Assembly (NCBI RefSeq): GCF_003114815.1
Contig: NZ_BFAZ01000009.1
Span: forward strand, 1,178,001 to 1,242,000
DNA from: Leptospira ellinghausenii
GTDB taxonomy: Bacteria > Spirochaetota > Leptospiria > Leptospirales > Leptospiraceae
DNA length: 64,000 bases
Direction: 5' to 3'
Below are positions 55,791 to 64,000 of this stretch, in pieces. Made by a program: the position numbers and the translations under genes. Within the stretch, counting starts at the first letter, position 1, and each line of letters opens with the position of its first letter. The notes under the pieces were generated by a model. That model ran no database searches. It had not been told where the DNA came from and worked only from the letters and a program-made list of their open reading frames with translations.

Positions 55791-56393
55791 TTAAATCTTT
55801 CTTAGAACTATCCTCACAATACTTGCTTTGCCTCGATGGAAAGGACTTTCATTGAGTTCAGTTTCAAGTGTTTCTTCATACTCAACATTCATTTCTGAAA
55901 AATCCATTCTTAGATCTTTTAGTTGGTATAACATATCTGGGTCTTTTGGCCCACCTGATGTATATTTTAATTGTTCAGGAGAAAAACCTTCTAACAGTAA
56001 AAGACCACCTGGTTTTAAAGTTCTTACACAATTTCGATGAACAGTTGTTCGTATCGATTTATGAAAATGGCTATAAATCAGTGCCACCATATCCATTTGT
56101 TCGGGTGCATAAGGATATGTTAAAGCATCAGAAATTTCATAATGGAAAGTGACATTTTTTTCTTTTGCTAATTGGATAGCTTTTTGCCTTCCCGCTTCTG
56201 ACTGGTCAAATGCAAACACATCCCAACCAAGACTTGCTGCAAAAACAGCATTCCTTCCCTCTCCTTCACAAGGAAAAAGGATTTTTCCTTTTTTTATATT
56301 GGGAAGTCGAGAATGTAAAAACTCATTAGGTTCTTTTCCATAAATATATTCTTCGCTCACATAACGTTCGTTCCAGAAATCTTTGTTATACAT
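55791..56393 (-). CDS. class I SAM-dependent methyltransferase (TehB/thiopurine-type)
   Basis: 200 residues. KDFWNERYVSEEYIYGKEPN is the usual N-terminus of this group, then ILFPCEGEGRNAVFAASLGW (S-adenosylmethionine-binding motif I), VFAFDQSEAG with acidic loop (II), MVALIYSHFHKS (IV-like), and LKPGGLLLLEGFSPEQL (post-motif). Related proteins confer tellurite resistance or methylate small thiols. ATG 56393 has GGGTGAGT just in front; an upstream ATG at 56426 is less likely. It lies 31 bp after the nitroreductase stop codon, so they are likely co-transcribed. Confidence 0.87.
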   Translation of the reverse strand: MYNKDFWNERYVSEEYIYGKEPNEFLHSRLPNIKKGKILFPCEGEGRNAVFAASLGWDVFAFDQSEAGRQKAIQLAKEKNVTFHYEISDALTYPYAPEQMDMVALIYSHFHKSIRTTVHRNCVRTLKPGGLLLLEGFSPEQLKYTSGGPKDPDMLYQLKDLRMDFSEMNVEYEETLETELNESPFHRGKASIVRIVLRKI

Positions 56394-56457
56394 ACTCACC
56401 CAACTTTTGATTTGTGATAGTATCATATACCAAAGATTCAGAATCCAAAATGATTTT

Positions 56458-57150
56458 TTAATAGAATCGAATTAAATCAGACGATTCTTCTCTCGGTGTA
56501 TGGAATCGATTCAAATCCGAATCTGCTTTTGGATAACCAATGCTTAAACCCATAATCACTTTTTCTTCTTTCGGTAGACCAAGTGTTTCACGAACCACTT
56601 CAGGGAAAGCGCCTAAAGCAGCTTGTGGGCAAGTTCCAAGTCCTTCTTCTCTTGCAAGAAGCAAAACAGATTGAAGGAAACAACCCAAATCAATTCCGAC
56701 AAAAAAATTGAGATCAAATTTGGATGTGATAAAAACGGCGGTCGGTGCTCCAAAAAAACTAAAATTACGAAGCATAAATTGGTCTCTTGCTTCTTTATCT
56801 TTGCGATCAATGCCAGCCACTCCATAAATTTTCATACCCAAATCAAACATTCGTTTTTTGGCATCACTTGGATAAGATTCTGGCCAAGACGTTTCAGGAG
56901 TTGGTGCAGATTCTTTTGCTGTTTTTGTCAGTTTTTCTGCCAGTAGCTCTTTCTTGGCTCCACTGACAATATGAACCTTCCAAGGTTGGGAGTTTTTCCA
57001 ACTGGGACTCCTTAACGATGTTTCGAAAATTCTGTTTAGAATTTCCTCTGGAATCGGTTTAGGATCATACTCTCGGATGCTATGACGAGTGTTCATTGCT
57101 TCGGAAACAGATTTTGTTACTTCATGAATGGAGATTAATTCTGGGTTCAT
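56458..57150 (-). CDS. nitroreductase-family FMN oxidoreductase
   Basis: 230 residues. TRHSIREYDPKPIPEEILNR is the FMN-binding start of the family; SLRSPSWKNSQPWKVHIV and the C-terminal AREEGLGTCPQAALGAFPEV plus KVIMGLSIGYPKADSDLNRF complete it. It reduces nitro compounds, quinones or related substrates with NAD(P)H. ATG 57150 has GAAGGTGAAAG in front. A TetR operator (57171-57188) lies 20 bp upstream, and the TetR gene diverges from it, so repression by that TetR is expected. Confidence 0.9.
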   Translation of the reverse strand: MNPELISIHEVTKSVSEAMNTRHSIREYDPKPIPEEILNRIFETSLRSPSWKNSQPWKVHIVSGAKKELLAEKLTKTAKESAPTPETSWPESYPSDAKKRMFDLGMKIYGVAGIDRKDKEARDQFMLRNFSFFGAPTAVFITSKFDLNFFVGIDLGCFLQSVLLLAREEGLGTCPQAALGAFPEVVRETLGLPKEEKVIMGLSIGYPKADSDLNRFHTPREESSDLIRFY

Positions 57151-57170
57151 CTTTCACCTTCATAAAACAT

Positions 57171-57188
57171 ACATACCAGTCGGTATGT
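57171..57188. promoter_or_regulatory. TetR operator 1, proximal to the nitroreductase gene
   Basis: ACATACCAGTCGGTATGT, a palindrome with flanking AT/AT extending it to 22 bp (57169-57190, arms ATACATACC and GGTATGTAT). It matches the second site at 57241 at 14 of 18 positions. Confidence 0.72.
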
Positions 57189-57240
57189 ATTTGCAAGGAT
57201 TTTTTCCAGTCCAAATTCTAAATTGGAACAAAAAAATTGA

Positions 57241-57258
57241 ACATACTGGTCGGTGTAT
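57241..57258. promoter_or_regulatory. TetR operator 2, proximal to the TetR gene
   Basis: ACATACTGGTCGGTGTAT, a less perfect copy of operator 1, with the identical ACATAC and GTCGGT parts. The two sites start 70 bp apart, near an integral number of helical turns. Confidence 0.65.
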
Positions 57259-57298
57259 TTCTTGATTGGATTTTGTTTATCCTCATTTTAGGACAGAA

Positions 57299-57880
57299 AT
57301 GAAGAAGGAACCGACTAAATTACGTCTCTTGGCTGTCAGCCGAAACCTTTTTCTAAAACAAGGGTATTCAGAAACTGGTTTGAACCAAATTGTTGATGAG
57401 GCAAAAACGGTGAAGGCAAGTTTGTACCAACATTTTTCGTCAAAGGAAGAGTTGGGTAAAGAAGTTCTCAAAATTTATTCTGACGAAAATTTAAATTTAC
57501 TCAAAACCTTAATGAAACGAAATCCAAAACCTTTAGACTTCATCAAAGCTTGGGTGCGAATCCTTTCCAGAGAAGCTCGGATGTCACAATTATTTGGATG
57601 TGGAATGGCGAATTTTCGTGCCCAAATTAATTCTGACGAAGTTCACATTCGTTCTGAAATTGAAAGGATCGCTAACCAAACGATCGATTGTTTATCTGAA
57701 TTTCTGCAAAATTCAATCCAAAATGGTTATATTTCAAAGAAGGTGGACCCAAATTCACTCGCAAAACAGTTGTTTATTGTGTATGAAGGGGTATTGCAGA
57801 GTTATAGACTGTTAGATGACAAAAAATCATTAGACGAACTATATAAAATCGCCGAAAACCTAATCCCTATTTCAGAATGA
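57299..57880 (+). CDS. TetR-family transcriptional regulator
   Basis: 193 residues. Helix-turn-helix N-terminus: LRLLAVSRNLFLKQGYSETG, LNQIVDEAKTVKASLYQHFS (recognition helix region), SKEELGKEVL, then a helical ligand-binding domain with YISKKVDPNSLAKQLFIVYEG near the end. ATG 57299 is preceded by AGGACAGAA. Two matching operators lie in the 148-bp divergent region, so it probably represses both the nitroreductase and its own operon. Its last codons overlap the TonB receptor start (ATGA), so the regulator and the transporter are translated together. Confidence 0.9.
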   Translation: MKKEPTKLRLLAVSRNLFLKQGYSETGLNQIVDEAKTVKASLYQHFSSKEELGKEVLKIYSDENLNLLKTLMKRNPKPLDFIKAWVRILSREARMSQLFGCGMANFRAQINSDEVHIRSEIERIANQTIDCLSEFLQNSIQNGYISKKVDPNSLAKQLFIVYEGVLQSYRLLDDKKSLDELYKIAENLIPISE

Positions 57881-60555
57881 AATCTATCGTTTTCCACTCC
57901 AGAATTCGATTGATTGTCCTGTTTCTTTTTGTCTCTACAATTGGAACAGTTTCGATTTTTGCAGAAGGAAATTTAGAAGTTTCGATCCAAATTGTAAAAT
58001 CCAATTCTGGAAAACCAGTTCCAAATGCGGTAGTGATTTCGAAAAAAGGAAAAACAAGTGGTATCTCCAATTCGGAAGGGATCGCCAAACTACAGTTTCC
58101 TGAACCAGGTTATTATGAAATAAAGGTTTCCACTGCTGATAGAACCGAATCGTTATTCCGTGAAGTTCGTTTCAAAGGACAAGTGATTCTTGTTTCGATC
58201 TCTGAGACAAATCTTTCTGGAATATTGGTGAGTGGTGAAAGGGATAAAACTCCACTCTCTCGGTATGGGCTTGTCCAAGAAGAAATCAAACGTTTACCTG
58301 GAGTTTCGGGTGATTCATTAAAAGCCTTACAAACCGTTCCTGGTGTTGTGATTGGTGCACCAGTTGGAATTTTACCATCTGTATTTACCAATATCGGAAC
58401 CAATTTACTCACAGGAAATCCCTACTCCAATAGTGAAAGAGGAGACTTGTCCTTACGAGGTGGAGGTACCAGACAAAACCAATACTATTTTGATGGATTC
58501 CCACTTCCTTATCCTTTCCATTTGGGCAACCAATCCTCTGTATTAAATAACAATTTAATCAAATCATTTGATGTATATACAGGCGCATTTCCAGCAAAGT
58601 ATGGTTATGCGACTGGTGGGATCATTGCCATTGAAGGTACTGATCGAGTGGATGAGAATAAAACCATCATCAACGTAAATTTATTTTTATCTGATATTTA
58701 TAACCAAACAAAAGTATTACCTGGTCTTGCTATGATCAGTTCTGGACGAAAAAATTATCCCAACTTAGTGCTTCTCCAAGCATACCCACAAGGGATTCCT
58801 GATGATGCCAAATTTGCTGAGTATCATGATTACCAATGGAAATTGATCTGGGATCTTCATTCAGACCATCGAATCACATTCCAAACATTTGGAACAAGGG
58901 ATAGACAAGCATACACAAAAGCTCAGGCAGATTTAGAAAGAGGGGGTGGAGACCCACGACCACCGACTGGCCTTGACCGAATGTTCCGAACGGATGGTGT
59001 GCGATATGTATGGAAGGGAAAATCGTTTCGAAATACATTGTCTTATTCACGTACATGGTTTGATGAATTTTTTGAACTTCGATTCACAAATCCTCTCACA
59101 GCAGAAAATATTTTCGGATTACAAAATAGAACCTCTGATACCATCACTTACGTACAAAATGCATTTGAGTGGGAATTATGGGAGGAACACTTAAAATTTG
59201 AAGCAGGTGTTCAGGGTCGATTTCGTGAGACAACTTTAAAAGGAGAAAATATTTCGTCTTACAACCGTTTGTTTTATAATATTTTTAACGACTTGTTAAA
59301 TTCCAATGCAGCATTTCGATCTGTCATCGATGGTGATCGAATTCGTTACCGTGAAAAGTCTGCCTATGCAGAATTCCAATTGAAGTATGGAGGCTTTCGT
59401 TTCACTCCTGGTGCACGTGTAGATAATTATTCGGGAAGTAATGAAACTAATTTAGCACCTAGAGTTACTGCCGGTTATGTTTTTGATGCAACGAAAACAA
59501 GTATTATGGCTGGGCATGGAATCCATTATAATGCTCCTGTTTCTGTGGAAGCCTTATCAAAAAAATCAGGGAATCCAGATTTATTCATGGAAAGAGCAGA
59601 GCATAATTCTCTGGGAATTAGCCAAGATTTTGCAAACAATTGGCAAATTAAAATCGAAGGTTTTCGGAATATATTCCAAAACATCATTGTTCCAGATGCT
59701 TATATAGTCGATCCTTATGCTCTCAATAATGATACACGTATCTTTGTAAACGAGACGGCAAAAGTTCTAGCAAACCCAATTACTCCTAAAAATTTGAATT
59801 ACTCTAACGCTGGTTATGGGTATTCTGAAGGAGTGGAGATTTTTTTAAAGAAAACAAGAGACCCAAGAGAACAATCAGGATTGTTTGGATGGATTTCTTA
59901 TACCAATTCAGTTACAAAACGAATCAATAACCAATCGAGACTTACAAGTGATGAGACAAGGAATCGAACCTTACAAAACAGTTCTAGAACATTACTAGCA
60001 CAAACTAAACTTGGTACAAATTATATCAATTATTATGATGATAATAATTTGGAGATCATTTATAATAATGATAAACAAGAATTGTATGACCTCGATAGAA
60101 CTCATATTCTAAATTTAGTTTTCGGCTATAAATTTAATCCAGAATGGATGATTGGTGGTCGCCTACGTTATTTTTCTGGAACTCCATATACACCCATAAC
60201 AGGAGCTACACGAGCAAGCCAAGCAGCAACATTTGGACTCAATTTGTATTTTCCTAATTATTCAGGAAATTATAATAGTGATCGTTTTTTACCATTCCAC
60301 CAATTTGATTTGCGAATTGACCGCATTGAAAACTATTCATGGGGTTATATAAATACTTACATTGAATTTGTGAATTTTTATGGTCGGAGGAACCAAGCAG
60401 GTTTTGAATTTGATAATACTAAAAATTACCAACGAAACCAAAATCCAAGCCCCACTTATGATACAGTGAACTCTCCTTACATCGTATCCCAAACACCCAA
60501 TGGTAAAATGGCCATCATTCCTCTGATCAATATAGGGATGGAGGTAAGATTTTGA
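57877..60555 (+). CDS. TonB-dependent receptor controlled by a TetR regulator
   Basis: 892 residues. Signal peptide (LIVLFLFVSTIGTVSIFA), a carboxypeptidase-regulatory-like beta domain (about 31-105, SGKPVPNAVVISKKGKTSGI), a TonB-plug domain (about 120-260, IKRLPGVSGDSLKALQTVPG, RGDLSLRGGGTRQNQYYFDG), and an outer-membrane beta-barrel ending in GMEVRF. It overlaps the TetR stop by 4 bp (ATGA). It likely imports a ligand sensed by that TetR protein. Unlike the receptor at 45848 it is intact. GGAGG within its end serves the next gene. Confidence 0.92.
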   Translation: MKSIVFHSRIRLIVLFLFVSTIGTVSIFAEGNLEVSIQIVKSNSGKPVPNAVVISKKGKTSGISNSEGIAKLQFPEPGYYEIKVSTADRTESLFREVRFKGQVILVSISETNLSGILVSGERDKTPLSRYGLVQEEIKRLPGVSGDSLKALQTVPGVVIGAPVGILPSVFTNIGTNLLTGNPYSNSERGDLSLRGGGTRQNQYYFDGFPLPYPFHLGNQSSVLNNNLIKSFDVYTGAFPAKYGYATGGIIAIEGTDRVDENKTIINVNLFLSDIYNQTKVLPGLAMISSGRKNYPNLVLLQAYPQGIPDDAKFAEYHDYQWKLIWDLHSDHRITFQTFGTRDRQAYTKAQADLERGGGDPRPPTGLDRMFRTDGVRYVWKGKSFRNTLSYSRTWFDEFFELRFTNPLTAENIFGLQNRTSDTITYVQNAFEWELWEEHLKFEAGVQGRFRETTLKGENISSYNRLFYNIFNDLLNSNAAFRSVIDGDRIRYREKSAYAEFQLKYGGFRFTPGARVDNYSGSNETNLAPRVTAGYVFDATKTSIMAGHGIHYNAPVSVEALSKKSGNPDLFMERAEHNSLGISQDFANNWQIKIEGFRNIFQNIIVPDAYIVDPYALNNDTRIFVNETAKVLANPITPKNLNYSNAGYGYSEGVEIFLKKTRDPREQSGLFGWISYTNSVTKRINNQSRLTSDETRNRTLQNSSRTLLAQTKLGTNYINYYDDNNLEIIYNNDKQELYDLDRTHILNLVFGYKFNPEWMIGGRLRYFSGTPYTPITGATRASQAATFGLNLYFPNYSGNYNSDRFLPFHQFDLRIDRIENYSWGYINTYIEFVNFYGRRNQAGFEFDNTKNYQRNQNPSPTYDTVNSPYIVSQTPNGKMAIIPLINIGMEVRF

Positions 60556-61193
60556 AATATTGGTTCATCATCATGATATGTACCATGGCACTTCCATCTT
60601 GTTTTGAAAGTGGAAAGGATGTGCAAAATAAGAAGGAAGAAGAACAAACTTGGATTCTAACAACATTGTATTGGCAAAGGAATTCGGGCAATTGTATCAA
60701 ACTTGATACGAATACAAATTCTAGAACTTGTAGTCGCAGACCATTAGGGATTTGTAATGTGAACCAACTGATTGTGACACAGGCGGAAGTTAATTTTCTC
60801 CTGAACGAAACAAAAAACTTACAAAACCGTGTCCCAGATTGCCAAGAATCAATCTTACAATCGGGAATTTTAAATACAAAGGCAACCACAAACGCAAATA
60901 CCGACAGCTTTAAAACAAGGTATGGATTTACCATAACGGAATCATGTGAAGTTGCTGGTGTTCAACCTGCAGCAGGAACACAACTTGCTAGTTTTGTCCA
61001 AATCCAATGGTTGGAATCGGCAAGAGGTAAAATTGCAAAATCAGCAAAAGCGATTGTTGCCAATGGATTTTTGCCCCAATCATCGAGAGATAAGGCTAAC
61101 AGTTGTTTGCAAATAGAATTTTTAGAATGGGAAAAAGAGTTAGCCCAAGCGAACAACGACAACAAAATCCTGATCGAAATGTTGCTACCTTAA
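60552..61193 (+). CDS. putative lipoprotein, TonB-receptor partner
   Basis: 213 residues. TTG start at 60552, overlapping the receptor's stop (TTGA) with GGAGG at 60540-60544, 7 nt upstream, which fixes the start. KYWFIIMICTMALPSC is a lipoprotein signal (A-L-P-S-C, Cys17). The mature part has six or more cysteines (NCIKLD, TCSRRP, ICNVN, DCQES, SCEVAG, SCLQIE), suggesting disulfides. Not recognised. Coupled to the receptor, it may be a surface or periplasmic accessory protein. Confidence 0.78.
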   Translation: MKYWFIIMICTMALPSCFESGKDVQNKKEEEQTWILTTLYWQRNSGNCIKLDTNTNSRTCSRRPLGICNVNQLIVTQAEVNFLLNETKNLQNRVPDCQESILQSGILNTKATTNANTDSFKTRYGFTITESCEVAGVQPAAGTQLASFVQIQWLESARGKIAKSAKAIVANGFLPQSSRDKANSCLQIEFLEWEKELAQANNDNKILIEMLLP

Positions 61194-61263
61194 AATTGAA
61201 AATCCGCTTTCCTTTCTCTAAGACTCTACCATTTTGACTTTAATCCCAAGGAAATTGTAAATT

Positions 61264-62940
61264 ATGAGTTTGAATCGATACAGCCGCGTTTTAACCCAAG
61301 ATGAATCTCTCCCAGCATCCCAAGCCATGATCATTGGTTCAGGAGTACCTTATGAAGATTTAAACAAACCTTTTGTTGGAATCGGTAGTACAGGTTTTGA
61401 CGGGAATCCATGTAACATGCATTTGACAACACTTGCTGCCTTACAAAAAAAAAGTGTCATCGATACAAAACAAATGGTTGGTCTACTCTTCAATACAATT
61501 GGTGTGAGTGACGGAATTACTAATGGAAATGATGGGATGCGTTTTTCCCTTCCTTCGAGAGAAATCATTGCAGATTCTATCGAAACAATTTCCGGAGCTC
61601 ATTTTTATGATGGTCTTATCTTCACAGCTGGTTGTGATAAAAATATGCCAGGAGCCATCATGGCGATGGCTCGCCTCAACCGTCCTTCCATTATGGTATA
61701 CGGTGGAACCATCAACGGGGGTCATTTCAAAGGTGAAAAATTAAATATTGTATCTGCTTTTGAAGCATACGGTAAAAAAATTAACGGTAAAATTTCAGAA
61801 GAAGATTTTAAAGAAGTCATCAAAAATTCATGCCCAGGCCCTGGAGCTTGTGGAGGGATGTACACAGCTAACACTATGGCAACTGCCATTGAAGTTATGG
61901 GAATGAGTTTACCATACAGTTCGTCTTCTCCAGCACGAAGTGAAGAAAAAAAGAAAGAATGCCAAGAGATTGGAAAGTATATGTACAAACTTTTGGAAAA
62001 AGACATCAAACCTTCTGATATCATCACTCCAAAATCCGTACTCAATGCTTTACGTGTCATCACCATCCTTGGTGGTTCTACAAATGCTGCACTCCATATG
62101 ATCGCCATTGCACGTACGATGGGAATCAATTTGGACCTCGACCAAATCCAAAAGGTAACCGATACAACACCTCTACTTGCTGACATGAAACCAAGTGGGA
62201 AGTATTTGATGGAAGACCTATTTGCTATCGGTGGGACACCTGCCATCATGAAATTTATGCTGAAGGAAGGAATGTTAGATGGTTCTTGTATGACTGTTAC
62301 AGGAAAAACCATTGCAGAAAATTTGGAATCACTTCCAGACCTTCCAAAAGACCAAGACTTACTCAGACCAGTGAGTAACCCCATTAAAAAAGAAGGCCAC
62401 ATACAAGTGTTATATGGTAACATTGCCAAAAAAGGTGCAGTTGCAAAAATCACTGGCCATGAAGGGGAAATGTTTGAAGGGAAAGCCATTTGTTTTGATT
62501 CGGAAGTAGAAGCAAACGAAGGCATCCGAGATGGGAAAGTGAAACCTGGCCATGTAGTTGTGATTCGTTATGTGGGACCAAAAGGGGGACCTGGGATGCC
62601 TGAGATGTTAAAACCAACCTCTGCCATCATTGGAGCTGGTCTTGGTGATAATGTAGCCCTCATCACTGATGGAAGGTTTTCTGGGGGAAGCCATGGATTT
62701 GTGGTGGGTCATATCACCCCCGAAGCGATGGAAGGTGGCGAAATTGCATTGGTGGAAAACGGTGATGTGATCTCCATTGATGCTCGAACGAACAAATTAG
62801 ATGTAAAAGTGAGTGCGGAAGAACTAGAAAAACGCCGTGCCAATTGGAAAAAACCACCTTACAGAGTGACGAGTGGTTATTTATGGAAGTACATCCAAAT
62901 GGTGAAGGATGCAAGTACCGGTTGTTTGACGGACCGGTAA
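61264..62940 (+). CDS. ilvD: dihydroxy-acid dehydratase
   Basis: Dehydrates 2,3-dihydroxy-acids in valine, leucine and isoleucine synthesis, using an iron-sulfur cluster. 558 residues: Cys50 ([10 protein letters not shown]), Cys124 ([15 protein letters not shown]), Cys196 ([15 protein letters not shown]) are the three cluster ligands; also [31 protein letters not shown] and [20 protein letters not shown]. The pattern with three cysteines is that of plant/archaeal-like [2Fe-2S] enzymes as well as many bacterial ones. ATG 61264 follows AAGGAAATTGTAAATT. It is 70 bp after the lipoprotein gene and probably separately expressed. Confidence 0.96.
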   Translation: MSLNRYSRVLTQDESLPASQAMIIGSGVPYEDLNKPFVGIGSTGFDGNPCNMHLTTLAALQKKSVIDTKQMVGLLFNTIGVSDGITNGNDGMRFSLPSREIIADSIETISGAHFYDGLIFTAGCDKNMPGAIMAMARLNRPSIMVYGGTINGGHFKGEKLNIVSAFEAYGKKINGKISEEDFKEVIKNSCPGPGACGGMYTANTMATAIEVMGMSLPYSSSSPARSEEKKKECQEIGKYMYKLLEKDIKPSDIITPKSVLNALRVITILGGSTNAALHMIAIARTMGINLDLDQIQKVTDTTPLLADMKPSGKYLMEDLFAIGGTPAIMKFMLKEGMLDGSCMTVTGKTIAENLESLPDLPKDQDLLRPVSNPIKKEGHIQVLYGNIAKKGAVAKITGHEGEMFEGKAICFDSEVEANEGIRDGKVKPGHVVVIRYVGPKGGPGMPEMLKPTSAIIGAGLGDNVALITDGRFSGGSHGFVVGHITPEAMEGGEIALVENGDVISIDARTNKLDVKVSAEELEKRRANWKKPPYRVTSGYLWKYIQMVKDASTGCLTDR

Positions 62941-62969
62941 TTCAACCGATCCGTTTACCCACAAATTCC

Positions 62970-63995
62970 TTATTTTGAATTTGTAGGTGTTTCTTCTTTT
63001 CCGTTTGCGTGTTTGGCAAACCTACCTTTGCCAACATGGACGGGATCATAAGAATCCCAAGGCCATCCACCAAACTGAGTCTTACGGTAATCATCAAACG
63101 CTTGTTGGATTTCCTCTTGTTTGTTCATTACAAATGGTCCGTATTGGACAACCGGTTCTGCAATTGGTTTTCCTTCTAAGATCAGAATCCTTCCAGCTTC
63201 CGATCCGTTACGAATTTCGATAGTCTCGTCTGCTTTTAGGTTGTACATATGTTTTCCAGGGACTTGGGTTCCATCGACAACGAGTCCCTCTCCACGGAAA
63301 TAGTACAGATTGCGATTGTTCTCTTTGGAAGTTGTTGGTATCACAAACTGAACTTCAGGGTCCAAATCCAAAATGTAAATTCCCACTTCGTTTGCTCGGT
63401 CTGCTGCCCATGAATTGGGTGGTGGGTCCAATGCTTTGTCACCAAATAGAGAACCTGCGACCGTTTTGATTTTGACCTGTTTATGATTTGAGTCAGATAG
63501 AATTTTCACTGGTATATCTTCGTTCCAAAACATTTTAAAATGTGGGTCAACAAACTTATGTTTAGCGGGTAAATTGAGCCAAATTTGGAAAAGTTCAAGT
63601 GTGTTTTCTTCTGATTCATTGATGAGTGGAAACATCTCAGAATGTTGGATCCCTGCGCCTGCCGTCATCCACTGCACATCACCATCACCATATCGGCCAG
63701 CAGCTCCCTGTGAATCTGCATGGTCAACCAACCCACGCTGAACAACTGTTACGGTTTCGAATCCTCTATGGGGGTGACCAGGAAAACCAGGAATGGTTTC
63801 TCCATGATACATCCTCCAACCATCTTTTCCGACAAAGTCCTGTCCAATTTGTCTTCCTTGTAAGGATGCATTGGGTCCAAATTTTCCATTGCCGTTGGGA
63901 TAAAAATCTTCGTGGTGTACGCAGAACAAAAATGGGTCAGAAGTTGGCCATTGGAAGTCTAGTTTTTGAGCATATAATATGGATTTGTGTTTCAT
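62970..63995 (-). CDS. pirin-family cupin protein
   Basis: 341 residues, somewhat longer than typical pirins (about 230-300). The N-terminal cupin has the metal-binding motif GHPHRGFETVTVVQRGLVDH, AGRYGDGDVQWMTAGAGIQH and SEMFP; the C-terminal cupin includes RNLYYFRGEGLVVDG and AGRILILEGKPIAEPVVQYG with FVMNKQEEIQQAFDDYR. Pirins include quercetinases and redox-related regulators; activity unknown. Convergent with ilvD. The ATG is 5 bp from the window edge, so the start cannot be confirmed from upstream sequence. Confidence 0.88.
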   Translation of the reverse strand: MKHKSILYAQKLDFQWPTSDPFLFCVHHEDFYPNGNGKFGPNASLQGRQIGQDFVGKDGWRMYHGETIPGFPGHPHRGFETVTVVQRGLVDHADSQGAAGRYGDGDVQWMTAGAGIQHSEMFPLINESEENTLELFQIWLNLPAKHKFVDPHFKMFWNEDIPVKILSDSNHKQVKIKTVAGSLFGDKALDPPPNSWAADRANEVGIYILDLDPEVQFVIPTTSKENNRNLYYFRGEGLVVDGTQVPGKHMYNLKADETIEIRNGSEAGRILILEGKPIAEPVVQYGPFVMNKQEEIQQAFDDYRKTQFGGWPWDSYDPVHVGKGRFAKHANGKEETPTNSK

Positions 63996-64000
63996 TTTGT

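Noticed and set aside
61722..62525. 267-codon minus-strand frame opposite ilvD
   Set aside because: It lies wholly within the highly conserved ilvD frame; the composition is that of a complement to real codons.

Overview
The window looks like a chromosomal segment of a Leptospira-type spirochaete, more probably a free-living than a host-adapted species. This is inference from several things seen: many short lipoproteins with loose lipoboxes (L-x-x-C, S-x-N-C and similar), frequent TTG starts, moderate-to-low GC, an hrcA-grpE-dnaK-dnaJ cluster under a perfect CIRCE element, and TonB-dependent receptors with carboxypeptidase-regulatory-like N-terminal domains. No tRNA, rRNA, insertion sequence, prophage or CRISPR array was seen. 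No stretch longer than 300 bases lacks a gene; the longest gaps (7425-7703, 10182-10458, 16672-16927) hold hairpins and otherwise nothing recognised.

Layout. 1-2958: a NusG/RfaH-like factor (cut by the window edge) and a TonB-like protein on the minus strand, back to back with aroC and a response regulator. 2963-7424: nuoG-nuoI under a strong promoter, a secreted protein of unknown function, and a thiolase. 7704-10181: three AT-rich lipoproteins and a DUF35 zinc-ribbon/OB-fold protein. 10459-16671 (minus): a complete tripartite RND efflux system preceded by a small exported protein. 16928-21110 (minus): glnD and a GH13 glucosidase. 21141-23759: a small membrane protein, a DUF2961/GH172-like protein and a PAS-GGDEF diguanylate cyclase. 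23905-30948: hrcA-grpE-dnaK-dnaJ, an oxidoreductase, a YqgE/AlgH protein and an SDR protein.

31126-40196 is a tightly packed five-gene operon: circularly permuted ATP-grasp, alpha-E, transglutaminase-DUF2126, an ATP-grasp/alpha-E fusion, and a second transglutaminase. Comparative genomics predicts that such sets make or modify peptides with amidoligases, but the product is not known. 40334-43193 holds an Spx/ArsC-like protein, murB, mltG and a small coiled-coil protein.

43356-52768 is an envelope locus: a beta-helix lipoprotein, a small lipoprotein, a TonB-dependent receptor and a 1250-residue lipoprotein. Three of its promoters carry tandem repeats with an exact 11-bp period, like the sites of PhoB/OmpR-type regulators. 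The receptor's signal peptide is in a different frame from its plug and barrel, and the break lies at an A7 tract. This locus and the amidoligase operon are the best candidates for undescribed biology.

52831-63995: an SPFH lipoprotein and a divergent ankyrin lipoprotein, an M20 peptidase, a methyltransferase, a nitroreductase divergent from a TetR-TonB receptor-lipoprotein operon with two matching operators, ilvD, and a pirin.
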